60,484 nt of DNA from an uncultured Prevotellaceae bacterium. Lineage in GTDB: Bacteria > Bacteroidota > Bacteroidia > Bacteroidales > Bacteroidaceae. Made by a program: the position numbers and the translations under genes. The notes below the pieces were generated by a model, which saw only the letters and a list, made by a program, of their open reading frames with translations, did no database searches and had not been told where the DNA came from. The DNA is taken from NCBI GenBank assembly GCA_946406585.1, contig CAMJLI010000001.1, positions 1-60,484 of the forward strand. Direction: 5' to 3'. Of this stretch, positions 26,675-36,710 are shown one piece after another; the first letter of the stretch is position 1, and every line of letters begins with the position of its first letter.

Positions 26675-27625
26675 ATGATTAATAGAGAATTAATAAGGAT
26701 CAAGGTGGTCCAGTTAACCTACGCATACTATCAAAACGGAAGCAATAATTTGACTAAAGCTGAAAACGAATTGATATACAGCCTTTCTATGGCCTATTCG
26801 TTATACAACTACATGCTTCTGCTCATTGTGGCCATTTCCAGGGAAATGAGACATAGGGCGGAAGTGGCTGCAACAAGAGCTGAGCGTGAAGGGACCCCCT
26901 TGCCAAATCTAAAATTTGTTGAAAACAAGTTCGCAAGGCAACTTGAGGACAATATCATGCTTATGGACTTTGTCGACGAGCAGAAACTCACCTGGAACGA
27001 AGATGTGGAATTCGTTAGGAAATTGTGTGGAATTATAGAGCAAAGTCAAATTTACAACCAATACATGGCTGACGAGGATGACTCTTACGAGGCTGACAGG
27101 GAGGTCTGGAGAAAACTATATAAAGCCATAATACAAGAGAATGAAGACCTGGACGCCTTGCTTGAGGAGAAAAGCCTTTATTGGAATGACGACAAGGAAG
27201 TGGTGGACACTTTCGTGTTGAAGACCATCAAGAGATTTGAGATGGCTAATGGCAGAAAGCAAGAACTGCTGCCAGAATATGATGATGTGGAGGATAAAGC
27301 CTTTGCTTGCAAACTGTTCAGGGCAACAATTCTCAACGCTGACCAGTATCAAAGATATATGAGCGATGCTTCCAGGAATTGGGACTTCTCAAGATTGGCG
27401 TACATGGATGTGGTTATCATGCAAATTGCCATTGCTGAAATGATGACATTCCCAAATATTCCTATTAGTGTAACCATTAATGAATTCGTTGACCTCGCCA
27501 AGCTTTACAGCACATCCAAGAGTGGAGGATATATTAATGGCATGCTCGACACCATAGCCCGGTTCCTTATAGAATGTGGGGAACTGAAGAAAGTCATGGA
27601 GTCTCCAAAACAAAAGAAATATTGA
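26675..27625 (+). CDS. nusB: Transcription antitermination protein NusB, long form
   Basis: A 316-residue protein; the start is the ATG at 26675 (MINRELIRIKVVQLTYAYYQ). NusB binds boxA RNA with S10 to support rRNA antitermination. The N-terminal helix shows RELIRIKVVQLTYA, and the C-terminal NusB core carries WDFSRLAYMDVVIMQIAIAEMMTF, PISVTINEFVDLAKLYSTSKSGGYINGML in part. Bacteroidetes NusB is about twice the length of the E. coli protein because of a middle insert, as here. It leads a same-strand run with yajC, ybbR and coaE. Confidence 0.92.
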   Translation: MINRELIRIKVVQLTYAYYQNGSNNLTKAENELIYSLSMAYSLYNYMLLLIVAISREMRHRAEVAATRAEREGTPLPNLKFVENKFARQLEDNIMLMDFVDEQKLTWNEDVEFVRKLCGIIEQSQIYNQYMADEDDSYEADREVWRKLYKAIIQENEDLDALLEEKSLYWNDDKEVVDTFVLKTIKRFEMANGRKQELLPEYDDVEDKAFACKLFRATILNADQYQRYMSDASRNWDFSRLAYMDVVIMQIAIAEMMTFPNIPISVTINEFVDLAKLYSTSKSGGYINGMLDTIARFLIECGELKKVMESPKQKKY

Positions 27626-27697
27626 GAGATAACTTTTCACCCCTGTAGGATTAGTAATTCTTTAGGGGACAACTAACGTTATTAAAAAAATAAAAAA

Positions 27698-28033
27698 ATG
27701 AACACTTCTTTCTTTCTCGCAGCTCAAGCCCAAGGACAAACGGGTGGAGGCTTCCAATTCATTATCATGATGGTGGCTATCTTTGCCATCATGTGGTTTT
27801 TCATGATTCGTCCGCAACAGAAAAAACAAAAGGAAATACGTGAATTCCAAAACAAGTTGCAGGAAGGTACCAAGGTCGTGACTGGAGGGGGAATTTATGG
27901 AATTGTGAAGCACATAGACATCACCAATGGCAAGGTGACCGTGGAAATTGCAAAGGGAGTGGACATCGTTGTCGACAAGGCATACGTTTTTGCCGACACC
28001 AATGAACTGCAAGCTATGCAACCAGCTAAGTAG
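27698..28033 (+). CDS. yajC: Preprotein translocase accessory subunit YajC
   Basis: A 111-residue inner-membrane protein with one N-terminal helix (FIIMMVAIFAIMWFFMI) followed by the family signature RPQQKKQKEIREFQNKLQEGTKVVTGGGIYGIV. YajC associates with SecDF at the Sec translocon. It begins 72 bases after nusB and ends 10 bases before the YbbR gene. Confidence 0.95.
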   Translation: MNTSFFLAAQAQGQTGGGFQFIIMMVAIFAIMWFFMIRPQQKKQKEIREFQNKLQEGTKVVTGGGIYGIVKHIDITNGKVTVEIAKGVDIVVDKAYVFADTNELQAMQPAK

Positions 28034-28043
28034 ATATGAGTGA

Positions 28044-29033
28044 ATGAAAGAAGTGGGAACGCCTTTCAACAATAGGGTCGGGAAATTCTTTAGAGGGCTG
28101 AAAAGCAAGAATTTCCTGGTCTTTTTGTTCTTCTTCCTGGTCAGTTGTTTCTTTTGGATCGTTTTGGCCATAAAGGACCCGGTGGAAAAGGAGTTCCTTA
28201 TTCCTGTCAGAATCATACACATTCCGGATAATGTCATAATACGTGATGGATTTGACTCGTTGAATGTCACTGTCAGCGTCAAGGACAATGGATATAACCT
28301 CATAGGTTACGATTTGAATCATGTTAAGCCTATTGAGGTGAATTTCAGGCATTATGCCAAGGGTGACGATGGCAAACTGACCATTTCCAATTATGACTTG
28401 AAGAAGGAGGTCAGGGGCAAGTTGGCTTCCTCTTCCCAGGTGATTTCCATCAAACCAGAAAAGCTGGAAATATTTTTCGACTATGGCGACAGCAAAATGA
28501 TTCCTGTCAGCTTGAAGAATGTTGATATCATACCCGATTACAGGTATGTCATTGATGAGGCTAAGGTCACACCTAATTATGTAAAGGCATATGCCACTGC
28601 AGCTCGACTGAAGCAACTTGACTCCGTATGGACGAATTTTCTTGAAATTGACAATGTGACAGGAAAAGAAACTAAAAAGGTTAAGCTGAAGAACATTAAT
28701 GGAGTGAAATTTGAACCTGACGTTGTCGCTGTGAATGTGATAGCTGATGCACTGATAGAGGATACCGTCGACGTACCTATAATTATGGTTAACGTGCCTG
28801 ATAGCATCCAGCTTCATCTCACTTCAGAGAAAGTGAAAGTGTCGTTTGTCACCGGCGCCAGGAAAAAGGGGCAGTTCAATGCGATGGATTTCAAGGTGGT
28901 GACAGATTACAAGAGTATGAACATGGATTCATTGCAGAAATTGCTCCCAGTAACGTTGGAAAAATATCCTTCATCTGAGGTGATGCGGCCAAAATTGGAG
29001 TTCGATCAAGTGGATTATCTCATCTTGCGATGA
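28044..29033 (+). CDS. YbbR-domain membrane protein
   Basis: A 329-residue protein with a single transmembrane helix near the N-terminus (FLVFLFFFLVSCFFWIVLAI) and an extracytoplasmic part made of YbbR-like beta repeats. Examples are VSVKDNGYNLIGYDL and the recurring VKAYATAARL / LDSVWTNFLEIDNVTG blocks. In Firmicutes YbbR (CdaR) regulates a diadenylate cyclase; here no cyclase gene is adjacent and the role is unknown. It lies between yajC and coaE, with a single base between its stop and the coaE ATG. Confidence 0.85.
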   Translation: MKEVGTPFNNRVGKFFRGLKSKNFLVFLFFFLVSCFFWIVLAIKDPVEKEFLIPVRIIHIPDNVIIRDGFDSLNVTVSVKDNGYNLIGYDLNHVKPIEVNFRHYAKGDDGKLTISNYDLKKEVRGKLASSSQVISIKPEKLEIFFDYGDSKMIPVSLKNVDIIPDYRYVIDEAKVTPNYVKAYATAARLKQLDSVWTNFLEIDNVTGKETKKVKLKNINGVKFEPDVVAVNVIADALIEDTVDVPIIMVNVPDSIQLHLTSEKVKVSFVTGARKKGQFNAMDFKVVTDYKSMNMDSLQKLLPVTLEKYPSSEVMRPKLEFDQVDYLILR

Positions 29034-29034
29034 A

Positions 29035-29649
29035 ATGGAGAATGTAAACTTCAAAATAGCTGTCACTGGGGGGATAGGCAGCGGAAAGTCTTTCGTCTGC
29101 CGGCGGTTGGTTGAACATGGTTTCAGCATTTTCGATTGTGACGCTTCCGCCAAGCGACTGATGCGTGAATCTGAGGATGTCAGAAGAGGCATTATTGGTT
29201 TGGTTGGAGAGGATGCTTACATCGATGGAAGGCTCAACAAGGCAGCTGTTGCCAACTTCTTGATGACTTCAGATGACAATACTTCAAGACTGAATGCTGT
29301 GGTCCATCCTGCTGTGGCAAAAGATTTCTTGTCATCTGGCTGTCAATGGATGGAGTGTGCCATCTTGTTTGAAAGTGGTTTCAACCAGTATGTCGACAAA
29401 GTAATTTGTGTAGCAGCACCGCTTGAGGTCAGGATTGACAGGGTGATGCAGCGTGATGGCATTGGCAGGGACAAAGTGCTTGAATGGATGGGAAAGCAGT
29501 GGCCTCAAGAGCAGGTAGTGGCTCTTAGTGACTACGTAATCATGAATGATGGCATTCAAGATGTTGATGAACAGCTGTCGGGTCTGCTCGATATGCTTTA
29601 TCCAAATTATGATGGAAGTGATGACAGCTTCTTTCCATTTATAGGCTGA
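29035..29649 (+). CDS. coaE: Dephospho-CoA kinase
   Basis: A 204-residue kinase for the last step of coenzyme A synthesis. The P-loop is VTGGIGSGKSFVCRRL, followed by FDCDASAKRLM and, further on, AILFESGFNQYVDKVICVAAPLEVRIDRVMQRDG in short form, which is the CoaE lid and acceptor region. Length and order are typical. It follows the YbbR gene by one base. Confidence 0.94.
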   Translation: MENVNFKIAVTGGIGSGKSFVCRRLVEHGFSIFDCDASAKRLMRESEDVRRGIIGLVGEDAYIDGRLNKAAVANFLMTSDDNTSRLNAVVHPAVAKDFLSSGCQWMECAILFESGFNQYVDKVICVAAPLEVRIDRVMQRDGIGRDKVLEWMGKQWPQEQVVALSDYVIMNDGIQDVDEQLSGLLDMLYPNYDGSDDSFFPFIG

Positions 29650-29697
29650 TGGATTTTTGCAAACTATTTTTATAACATTAATATATAATAAATAAAA

Positions 29698-30141
29698 ATG
29701 AAAGAGACTATTCTGTCAATAGCCGGAAAACCAGGGCTTTATAAGTTGGTTTCAAGAGGTAAGAGCAACTTGATTGTTGAAAGTGTAGACCAAAACCATA
29801 GAAGACAACCAGTATTCAATACTGAGAAAATAATAAGTCTTGCAGATATTGCAATGTATACTGAAACAGAAGATGTGCCTCTTATGGATGTGCTTATTGC
29901 TATTAGAGACAAGGAAGAAGCTAAACCATTGTCTATCAATTACAAAAAGGCATCAAGCAATGATTTGAGAACTTATTTCGCTGAAGTTTTGCCGAATTTC
30001 GATAGAGAACGTGTACATGACAGCGACATCAGGAAACTGATGCAATGGTATGACATCTTGGTGAAAAATGGCATAACTTCATTTGAGGATGACTTGGAGC
30101 CTACCAAGGGCGACAATGTCGATGATAGAAAAGAACAATAA
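29698..30141 (+). CDS. DUF5606-like Bacteroidetes protein
   Basis: A 147-residue protein. It opens with a small beta domain ([27 protein letters not shown]), then helical sequence ending [24 protein letters not shown]. This layout fits the DUF5606 family, common and conserved in Bacteroidetes but of unknown function; the N-terminal part resembles a small RNA- or nucleotide-binding beta fold. No signal peptide. It is 10 bases ahead of pepT and 48 after coaE. Confidence 0.78.
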   Translation: MKETILSIAGKPGLYKLVSRGKSNLIVESVDQNHRRQPVFNTEKIISLADIAMYTETEDVPLMDVLIAIRDKEEAKPLSINYKKASSNDLRTYFAEVLPNFDRERVHDSDIRKLMQWYDILVKNGITSFEDDLEPTKGDNVDDRKEQ

Positions 30142-30151
30142 TACATACGCC

Positions 30152-31375
30152 ATGACAATTGTAGAGAGATTTCTCAATTATACAAAGTTCGACACCCAGT
30201 CGAGCGAGGAGTCGCAGACCGTGCCAAGTACGTCCAAGCAATTGGTCTTTGCTGAGTTCCTCAAGGATGAACTGATAAAAGAAGGACTTGCTGATGTCGA
30301 GATGGATGAGAAAGGGTATATTTACGCCACTCTCAAGTCGAATATCAAGAAGGATGTGCCTACTATAGGATTCATTTCACATTACGACACCAGTCCGGAC
30401 TGCAGTGGAGCGAACGTAAATCCCCGAGTGGTGGAAAAATATGACGGGGGCGACATCTTGCTTTCCGAAGGCATAGTTTCTTCGCCAAGAAAGTTCCCTG
30501 AGTTGATAAAACACAAGGGGGAAGACTTGATTGTCACTGATGGAAAGACTCTTCTTGGGGCTGACGACAAGGCTGGTATCGCTGAAATTGTCCAGGCCAT
30601 GTGTTTCTTGCGCGACCATGAAGACATTCCACATGGAGACATCAGGGTGGCTTTCAATCCTGACGAGGAGATAGGCATGGGGGCACATCATTTTGATGTG
30701 GAAAAATTCGGGTGCGAATGGGCTTACACCATTGATGGCGGCGACATAGGAGAGCTGGAGTATGAGAATTTCAATGCGGCTTCGGCCAAAGTTCGGCTGA
30801 GAGGTGTAAGCGTGCATCCTGGATATGCCAAGGATAAAATGGTGAATGCCAATAGGCTGGCAGCTGAGTTCATAGGACTGTTGCCGGCAGAAGAGACTCC
30901 GGAAAATACAGAGGGCTATCAAGGCTTTTATCACTTGCTTGGCATACAGTCGAATATAGAATGTGCCCAACTTTCTTACATCATCCGCGACCATGACAGA
31001 GACAAGTTTGAGGCGCGCAAGCTGAAAATAAAAGAATGTGCAGACTGCATAAACAGCAAATATGGAGAGGGTACATGCGAAATAGTGGTGTCTGACCAAT
31101 ATTACAACATGAAGGAAAAAATTGACCCTAACATGCATGTTGTGGACCTTGTACTCAAGGCTATGCAAGAGAGTGGGGTGACTCCCATCGTGATGCCTAT
31201 CAGGGGTGGTACCGATGGGGCACAATTATCGTTCAAGGGATTGCCATGCCCTAACTTGTTTGCTGGAGGTGTCAATTTCCATGGACCTTTTGAATTTGTT
31301 TCAATACAAGTTATGGAGAAAGCCATGCAGGTTATAGTCAAACTTTGTGAGCTTACTTCGCATTATAACGATTAA
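30152..31375 (+). CDS. pepT: Peptidase T (tripeptidase)
   Basis: A 407-residue M20-family metallopeptidase removing the N-terminal residue of tripeptides in the cytosol. I start at the ATG at 30152 ([17 protein letters not shown]). Zinc-site motifs: [11 protein letters not shown] (first His, Asp), [13 protein letters not shown] (bridging Asp), [16 protein letters not shown] (catalytic Glu and ligand), [18 protein letters not shown], and the last His in [11 protein letters not shown] strong terminator follows. Confidence 0.95.
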   Translation: MTIVERFLNYTKFDTQSSEESQTVPSTSKQLVFAEFLKDELIKEGLADVEMDEKGYIYATLKSNIKKDVPTIGFISHYDTSPDCSGANVNPRVVEKYDGGDILLSEGIVSSPRKFPELIKHKGEDLIVTDGKTLLGADDKAGIAEIVQAMCFLRDHEDIPHGDIRVAFNPDEEIGMGAHHFDVEKFGCEWAYTIDGGDIGELEYENFNAASAKVRLRGVSVHPGYAKDKMVNANRLAAEFIGLLPAEETPENTEGYQGFYHLLGIQSNIECAQLSYIIRDHDRDKFEARKLKIKECADCINSKYGEGTCEIVVSDQYYNMKEKIDPNMHVVDLVLKAMQESGVTPIVMPIRGGTDGAQLSFKGLPCPNLFAGGVNFHGPFEFVSIQVMEKAMQVIVKLCELTSHYND

Positions 31376-31394
31376 TCCATATCTTATGTCTTAT

Positions 31395-31427
31395 GACGGT
31401 TGGCATGATTGTCAACCGTCTGTTTTT
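31395..31427 (+). terminator. Terminator after pepT
   Basis: GACGGTTG/CAACCGTC stem with a 10-base loop, followed by TGTTTTT, 19 bases after the pepT stop. It separates the nusB-pepT run from the antiporter gene. Confidence 0.8.
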
Positions 31428-31456
31428 CAAAATGCCAAATAATTAAAGGAACAGCC

Positions 31457-33703
31457 ATGTCGGATTTGCCAATACTCGTCAAAGATCTTGCTCTGATACT
31501 CATTGTCGCAGGAATTGTGACCATAGTTTTCAAAAAACTCAAACAGCCTCTTGTGTTGGGGTATTTGGTGGCTGGATTCCTGGTAGGACCTAACATGCCT
31601 TATACCATGTCCGTCATTGAAGAGGAGAATATTGAGACATGGGCTAATATTGGTGTCATGTTTACTCTGTTCTCTTTGGGACTTGATTTTTCTTTCAAAA
31701 AGATTCTAAAGATGGGCGCTGCACCCATCATTGCCACCATGACCATCGTTTTCTGCATGATAACCATTGGCATTCTTGCAGGATACCTCTTCGGATGGTC
31801 GAAAATGAGTTGCATTTTCCTTGGTGGCATGTTGGCCATGAGTTCCACCACCATCATTTACAAGGCTTTCGAGGATTTGGGCTTGCGCCAGCAAAATTTT
31901 GCAGGTCTGGTGATGAGTGTGCTGATTTTGGAAGATATACTTGCCATAGTGATGATGGTGATGCTCGCAGCCATTGCAGATGGAGGACAGGCAGGCGGTG
32001 GGCAAATGCTCCAAAGTATTTTGCGTATTGGCTTCTTCCTGGTTCTGTGGTTTGTCGTTGGTATTTTCCTTGTTCCTTTGTTCTTGCGCTCCATGAGAAA
32101 GCTCATCAATGGGGAGACTTTGCTGATTGTATCTTTGGGTCTTTGCTGTCTTATGGCCGTGGTGTCTACAAAGGCAGGATTCAGTAGTGCTTTTGGCGCG
32201 TTTGTCATGGGGTCTATCCTTGCAGAAACGGTTGAGGCGGAGAAAATAATAAAACTGGTGGAGCCTGTGAAAAACTTGTTTGGGGCCATCTTCTTTGTTT
32301 CTGTTGGAATGATGGTGGCACCCAAGGTGCTCATAGATTATGCATTCCCCATATTGATGCTTGTGATAGCCATAATATTGGGGCAGGGAATATTTGGCAC
32401 TTTGGCATTCCTTGTCAGTGGCCAGTCGTTGAAATCAGCCATGAGGTGTGGCTTTTCCATGGCACAGATAGGTGAATTCTCTTTTATTATTGCGAAACTT
32501 GGAGACTCACTCAAGGTGGTGGGGCCGTTTTTGTATCCTGTAGTGGTCGCAGTTTCTGTCATCACCACGTTTCTCACTCCATATATGATGAAAGCTGCCG
32601 TGCCATGCTATGGGCTTCTGGAAAAACACTTGCCGAAGTCTTGGATAAGAAGACTCAATCATCTCACCATGAGTCATCCCGCAAGCAAAGGCGAACATGG
32701 CAAGTGGAAGCATCTGCTGATTCAGATGTCGGTGGTCACTGCCATTTATTCCATCCTTTCAATGTCGGTGATATCGTTGATGTTTGTCTTCTTCTTGCCT
32801 TTTATCAGAAGGTTGTTGCCTCTAACTTGGGCAAATGTTGTATGTGGCTTGATAACCATCTCGCTGGTGGCTCCTTTCCTTAGGGCTATTGTGATGAAGA
32901 AGAACCATAGTGAAGATTTCAAGGCTCTTTGGACTGAGAACAGGCTTAATCGGCTGCCGTTGGCGTTTACCATTTTCGTGCGTCTTGCCCTTGCTGTTGC
33001 TTTTGTCTTCTACATTTGCAACTACCTTACCAACTTCTCCAATGCGGTTTTGATAAGTATAGGAGTGGCTTTGGTGGGTGTGATGATTCTTTCCAGAAAC
33101 TTGAAGCATCGTAGTATCAGGCTCGAGAGGATGTTCATCATGAACTTGAGGTCTCGTGACATAGAGGCACAAGTAAGTGGCAGGCGCAGACCGCTTTTTG
33201 AAGGACGTCTTCTCGACAGAGACATACACATCGCCGATTTTGAAGTTCCTGCAGGCTCTTTGTGGGCAGGAAAAACTCTCAAGCAACTTGCATTGGCCAG
33301 CCTTTATGGTGTGCACGTGAGCAGCATACTGAGAGCTGGAAGACGGCTCAACATTCCAGAAGGGGATTCCGTCATTTTCCCCGGCGACAGATTGCAGGTG
33401 ATTGGCAATGACGAGCAGCTTGCCATTTTCAGTAAGGCGATTGAAAGCCAACTGTTTGAAGAGGATTACGACTTGGAAAAGCGAGAAATGAAATTGAGGA
33501 GGATGGTCATCAATGGCAGCAGTGAATTTCTCAACAAGACTTTGGCGGAAAGCGGCATTCGCCATGTCTTCAACTGCATGGTTGTAGGACTGGAAGAAGG
33601 CAAGGAGAATTTGTCTGTGGTAAATCCTTCTTATCGCTTTCAGAAGGGTGACATCCTTTGGGTCGTGGGTGAGCAGGACGACCTTGACAGGCTTGTAAAG
33701 TGA
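31457..33703 (+). CDS. Kef/CPA2-type cation:proton antiporter with two TrkA-C domains
   Basis: A 748-residue inner-membrane protein; the start is the ATG at 31457, with AAAGGA upstream. The first 390 or so residues are a CPA2 Na/H-exchanger fold (VLGYLVAGFLVGPNMPY, LFSLGLDFSF, STTIIYKAFEDLGL, GFSSAFGAFVMGSILAE). A further four-helix membrane block (about 420-575) is followed by two regulatory TrkA-C (RCK-C) domains: one around SLWAGKTLKQLALASLYGVHV and one at the end, EFLNKTLAESGIRHVFNCMVV with RFQKGDILWVVGEQDDL. There is no TrkA-N nucleotide domain. It probably exports K+ or Na+ in exchange for protons; the ion is not determinable. Confidence 0.87.
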   Translation: MSDLPILVKDLALILIVAGIVTIVFKKLKQPLVLGYLVAGFLVGPNMPYTMSVIEEENIETWANIGVMFTLFSLGLDFSFKKILKMGAAPIIATMTIVFCMITIGILAGYLFGWSKMSCIFLGGMLAMSSTTIIYKAFEDLGLRQQNFAGLVMSVLILEDILAIVMMVMLAAIADGGQAGGGQMLQSILRIGFFLVLWFVVGIFLVPLFLRSMRKLINGETLLIVSLGLCCLMAVVSTKAGFSSAFGAFVMGSILAETVEAEKIIKLVEPVKNLFGAIFFVSVGMMVAPKVLIDYAFPILMLVIAIILGQGIFGTLAFLVSGQSLKSAMRCGFSMAQIGEFSFIIAKLGDSLKVVGPFLYPVVVAVSVITTFLTPYMMKAAVPCYGLLEKHLPKSWIRRLNHLTMSHPASKGEHGKWKHLLIQMSVVTAIYSILSMSVISLMFVFFLPFIRRLLPLTWANVVCGLITISLVAPFLRAIVMKKNHSEDFKALWTENRLNRLPLAFTIFVRLALAVAFVFYICNYLTNFSNAVLISIGVALVGVMILSRNLKHRSIRLERMFIMNLRSRDIEAQVSGRRRPLFEGRLLDRDIHIADFEVPAGSLWAGKTLKQLALASLYGVHVSSILRAGRRLNIPEGDSVIFPGDRLQVIGNDEQLAIFSKAIESQLFEEDYDLEKREMKLRRMVINGSSEFLNKTLAESGIRHVFNCMVVGLEEGKENLSVVNPSYRFQKGDILWVVGEQDDLDRLVK

Positions 33704-33727
33704 AGACTGTTGATGGGTCTGGATGTA

Positions 33728-36583
33728 TCAATACCATTGGATGGCATTGCTGTATCCGCTTTTCTTGTCATATTTCAGTGCATCGGTCAGGGTGGAGGCG
33801 TTGCATCGGAATGTGAAGTTGTAACTGGTGTATGGAGCCAACACTAAAGAACAAGACATGCTGAAGCAGTGCAGGTCGCGAGACAATGAAGCGGTGGTCA
33901 TCGACATTTTGTGGTTGTCAAAATCATAGCCAGAAGAAAAACTGATGTTCCAACCTTCACTGATGCGGATGTTGCCACTCATGTTCAGGGTTTGGGTGAA
34001 CTTGTATGGATAACGCATCCTTTTGGTGTTGAATTTGCCGTTGGTGTTCTCTCGCATCGTTATGCCATAGCCAAAAGTTAGTGACCATGGCATGTTGAAG
34101 GTCATGTAGCCGTCGGCATCTGTTTCTGCTTTGCCGCTCTTGGTGTTTTTTGCACCACGCTGGCCGTTCACCATGTCGTCGTCAATGTTGGACTCTATGT
34201 TTGTGTCGATTCCTTCGTCGTCTTCATTGTTCTTGTTGCTTTCTTTCTTGTCGCTTTCGCCACTGAAGAGTTTCTTTATCTTGTCAGGGGTGAGTGTGTA
34301 GGATATGTTCTGAGACATTCCTTGAAAACGTCCCCAACGGCCATAGCTGTATTCTGTGCGTGTGCCAATGTATGGCTTGCCATCCTCGTCGAGTTCATAT
34401 GCGTAAGTGGCGAAAACGGCATTCAGGTTGAACGTGTATCGCTTCCACCATTTTAGTCTGATTCGCATGGTCAGGTCGCTGAGTGGTCTTACCTTTGCAG
34501 CCATGTTGTATGACATGGAAGCACCCAGTTCATCTATTATGCTTACCTTCTTCAGAGAGTCGTCTTTCGAAAGCATTTTCATCTCTATGTTGTTTGAAAT
34601 GTCGAAAGATACACTACCTGTCTTGCCCGTGCCAGGCACGCCATACAAGCCGTTGGAGTATGGGGAGTATTTCACGAGCGACACATTCCCTTTTGCATCT
34701 GTCTTTAAGTAGGTGTCGTAGAATCCGTAGTGGCTCGCAGAGAAGTCGGGAGCGTAACTGAAGCTGACAGTTGGTGTGAATACATGGCGGATGGCTTGTA
34801 TCTTGTCTCCAAAAATCTTTCTGTTGGGGATGAATGTGCCATATATCTTGGTGGATAGCCCAAGGCTGAGGCTCCAGTTGTAGACGTTGTGGAAACCGTA
34901 TGTAGTGTCAGCCAACTCCACTTGACGACTATTGTCCCATGAACGTGTGATTTTGTTGCTGTACATCCTGTCGGTAAAGTTGAACGAGGGGTTCACGTTG
35001 ATATAGTCAAACAGGGTGAAGTTTCCGCTTATGGGGATGTTGTGTTGGAAGCCATTCTGCCAGTCTTTCACAATATTGGCATGCATCAGCTTGTCTTCTT
35101 TGGTGTTTATGGAGTTGCTGAAGTGGCCGGTGTAGCTCATGGCTATTTTCTCAAACCATTTTTCTTTGCCTGCTGCTTTCTTGCGTTTGAAGGGGTAGAA
35201 TCTGCTGATGGATATGTTTAGGTCAGGAAGAGTCATGGCAATGGTAGTGTCGCGCATGTTTTGAGAGAGGTTGGCTGTGGTGCTCAAAGTCATGCCAATA
35301 CTTGAAAATTGCGTGTTGAAGCTTACCGACGAGGTGCGGGTGCTTTGAGTCATCGCCTGAGGATTGTACATGCTGGTCAGGTTGTTGGGCTCATAACTGG
35401 ATGTGGCAAAGTTGACACTGGCAGACAATGAATGGAATGGATTGGCCTTTGCGTCCTGGCGATGGCTCCACTGCACTTTGAAACTCTCCTGCTCTGCAAA
35501 GTCGGGCATGCCTTTGTCGCCTGTTTTCGTGTCTTGATAACTGAAATGGAAACTGCCATTGTAGCGGTAGCGCTTTTTGTAATTGCTTGCCGCTGAGATG
35601 CCCCATGAACCTTTGGTGTAGATTTCACCAATGAGTTTCAAATCCATTTTGTCGTTTATGGCAAAATAATATCCTCCATCACGCAGGTAGAAGCCCCTTG
35701 AGTTCTCGTCTCCGTAAGTAGGCATTATGAATCCACTGGAATAACTCTTGGTGAAAGGGAAAAAGCCGTATGGGATGGCCAATGGCAGGGGAACGTCTGC
35801 CACCACCAAGTAGGCAGACCCGAACACAACGTCTTTGCCAGGCCTCACTTTCGCCCGTGATAGTGCGATGTAGAAATCAGGATGCTCCTCGTCGCATGTG
35901 GTGTATCGGCCATGCTCCAAATACAGGTTTCCGTTGGCGTCGCGCTTGGCATGTTCGCTGAATATGTATCCATCCTGCTGTTCTGTGTATGCGTTGTCTA
36001 TGAAACCTTTCTTGCTCTTGAAATTGTATAGGATGGTGTCGCTTTCATACTCGTCGCTGCCCATTTTGAAGACCGGCGTGCCTTTAAGGCCTTTTGTCGT
36101 TGTGCTGTCTGATATGCCAGTGGCGTCCACCAGGCTCTTGTCCATGTTTATATGCACTTGTTCGCTTGTCAGGTGCATCTCTTCATAGTCCACTTTAGAG
36201 TCGCCGTAGAGGTATGCATTTTTGGAAGATGCATCGTAGACCAATGAGTCTTCAGCTGTGAATGTCACTGGTGAGTCTATTCCATTGGGCTTTGCGCGGT
36301 TGATGGAGTCAAGTCGCAAAGAATCGTCCACCGCCTTGTTGTGATGGTATATGGCCAGTTGCAGGGAGTCCATGTTGAGCGTGTCCACTGAAATGCTGTC
36401 GCCAATGGAATTCCCCATCATGATTGTATCTATGAAAAGGCTGTCTTGGTTTTTGGGAACTAATGTCGTGTCGTCATCTACTAGTTTTCCATGCCTGCCG
36501 TGTGGAATGGCACGCATGGGTGTTTGGGCCATCGTGAGCACTATGGCCGCAAGCAGGAGAGTGATAACGCCTTTTGTTCTCAT
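33728..36583 (-). CDS. lptD: LPS-assembly outer-membrane protein LptD
   Basis: A 951-residue protein. A signal peptide (about 1-25) is followed by a linker of about 60 residues rich in Asp, Ser and Leu. Then comes an OstA/LptA-like beta-jellyroll (about 85-230: AYLYGDSKVDYEEMHLTSEQV, TGISDSTTTKGLKGTPVFK). The LptD barrel begins around VPLPLAIPYGFFPF, with GFIMPTYGDENSRGFYLRDGGYYFAIND in short form. LptD translocates lipopolysaccharide to the outer leaflet together with LptE, which is not seen here. An acidic, low-complexity insert (KKESNKNNEDDEGIDT) lies in a late loop. It converges with the antiporter gene with only 24 bases between them. Confidence 0.92.
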   Translation of the reverse strand: MRTKGVITLLLAAIVLTMAQTPMRAIPHGRHGKLVDDDTTLVPKNQDSLFIDTIMMGNSIGDSISVDTLNMDSLQLAIYHHNKAVDDSLRLDSINRAKPNGIDSPVTFTAEDSLVYDASSKNAYLYGDSKVDYEEMHLTSEQVHINMDKSLVDATGISDSTTTKGLKGTPVFKMGSDEYESDTILYNFKSKKGFIDNAYTEQQDGYIFSEHAKRDANGNLYLEHGRYTTCDEEHPDFYIALSRAKVRPGKDVVFGSAYLVVADVPLPLAIPYGFFPFTKSYSSGFIMPTYGDENSRGFYLRDGGYYFAINDKMDLKLIGEIYTKGSWGISAASNYKKRYRYNGSFHFSYQDTKTGDKGMPDFAEQESFKVQWSHRQDAKANPFHSLSASVNFATSSYEPNNLTSMYNPQAMTQSTRTSSVSFNTQFSSIGMTLSTTANLSQNMRDTTIAMTLPDLNISISRFYPFKRKKAAGKEKWFEKIAMSYTGHFSNSINTKEDKLMHANIVKDWQNGFQHNIPISGNFTLFDYINVNPSFNFTDRMYSNKITRSWDNSRQVELADTTYGFHNVYNWSLSLGLSTKIYGTFIPNRKIFGDKIQAIRHVFTPTVSFSYAPDFSASHYGFYDTYLKTDAKGNVSLVKYSPYSNGLYGVPGTGKTGSVSFDISNNIEMKMLSKDDSLKKVSIIDELGASMSYNMAAKVRPLSDLTMRIRLKWWKRYTFNLNAVFATYAYELDEDGKPYIGTRTEYSYGRWGRFQGMSQNISYTLTPDKIKKLFSGESDKKESNKNNEDDEGIDTNIESNIDDDMVNGQRGAKNTKSGKAETDADGYMTFNMPWSLTFGYGITMRENTNGKFNTKRMRYPYKFTQTLNMSGNIRISEGWNISFSSGYDFDNHKMSMTTASLSRDLHCFSMSCSLVLAPYTSYNFTFRCNASTLTDALKYDKKSGYSNAIQWY

Positions 36584-36591
36584 TCAAAATG

Positions 36592-36599
36592 CAAAATTA
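36592..36599 (-). promoter_or_regulatory. -7 element (TAATTTTG) for lptD
   Basis: Minus-strand TAATTTTG, 9-16 bases before the lptD ATG. This would leave almost no leader, so the real start of transcription may be elsewhere. The -33 region is poor. Confidence 0.3.
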
Positions 36600-36710
36600 C
36601 GCATTTATGATGGAATAATCTTTGCTTTTTCTTATTTTAACAACAAAAACAAGGAAAGTGGGGAGACAAAAATTATTCTTTGAACATATGTGTATGGTGT
36701 AATAGTGCTG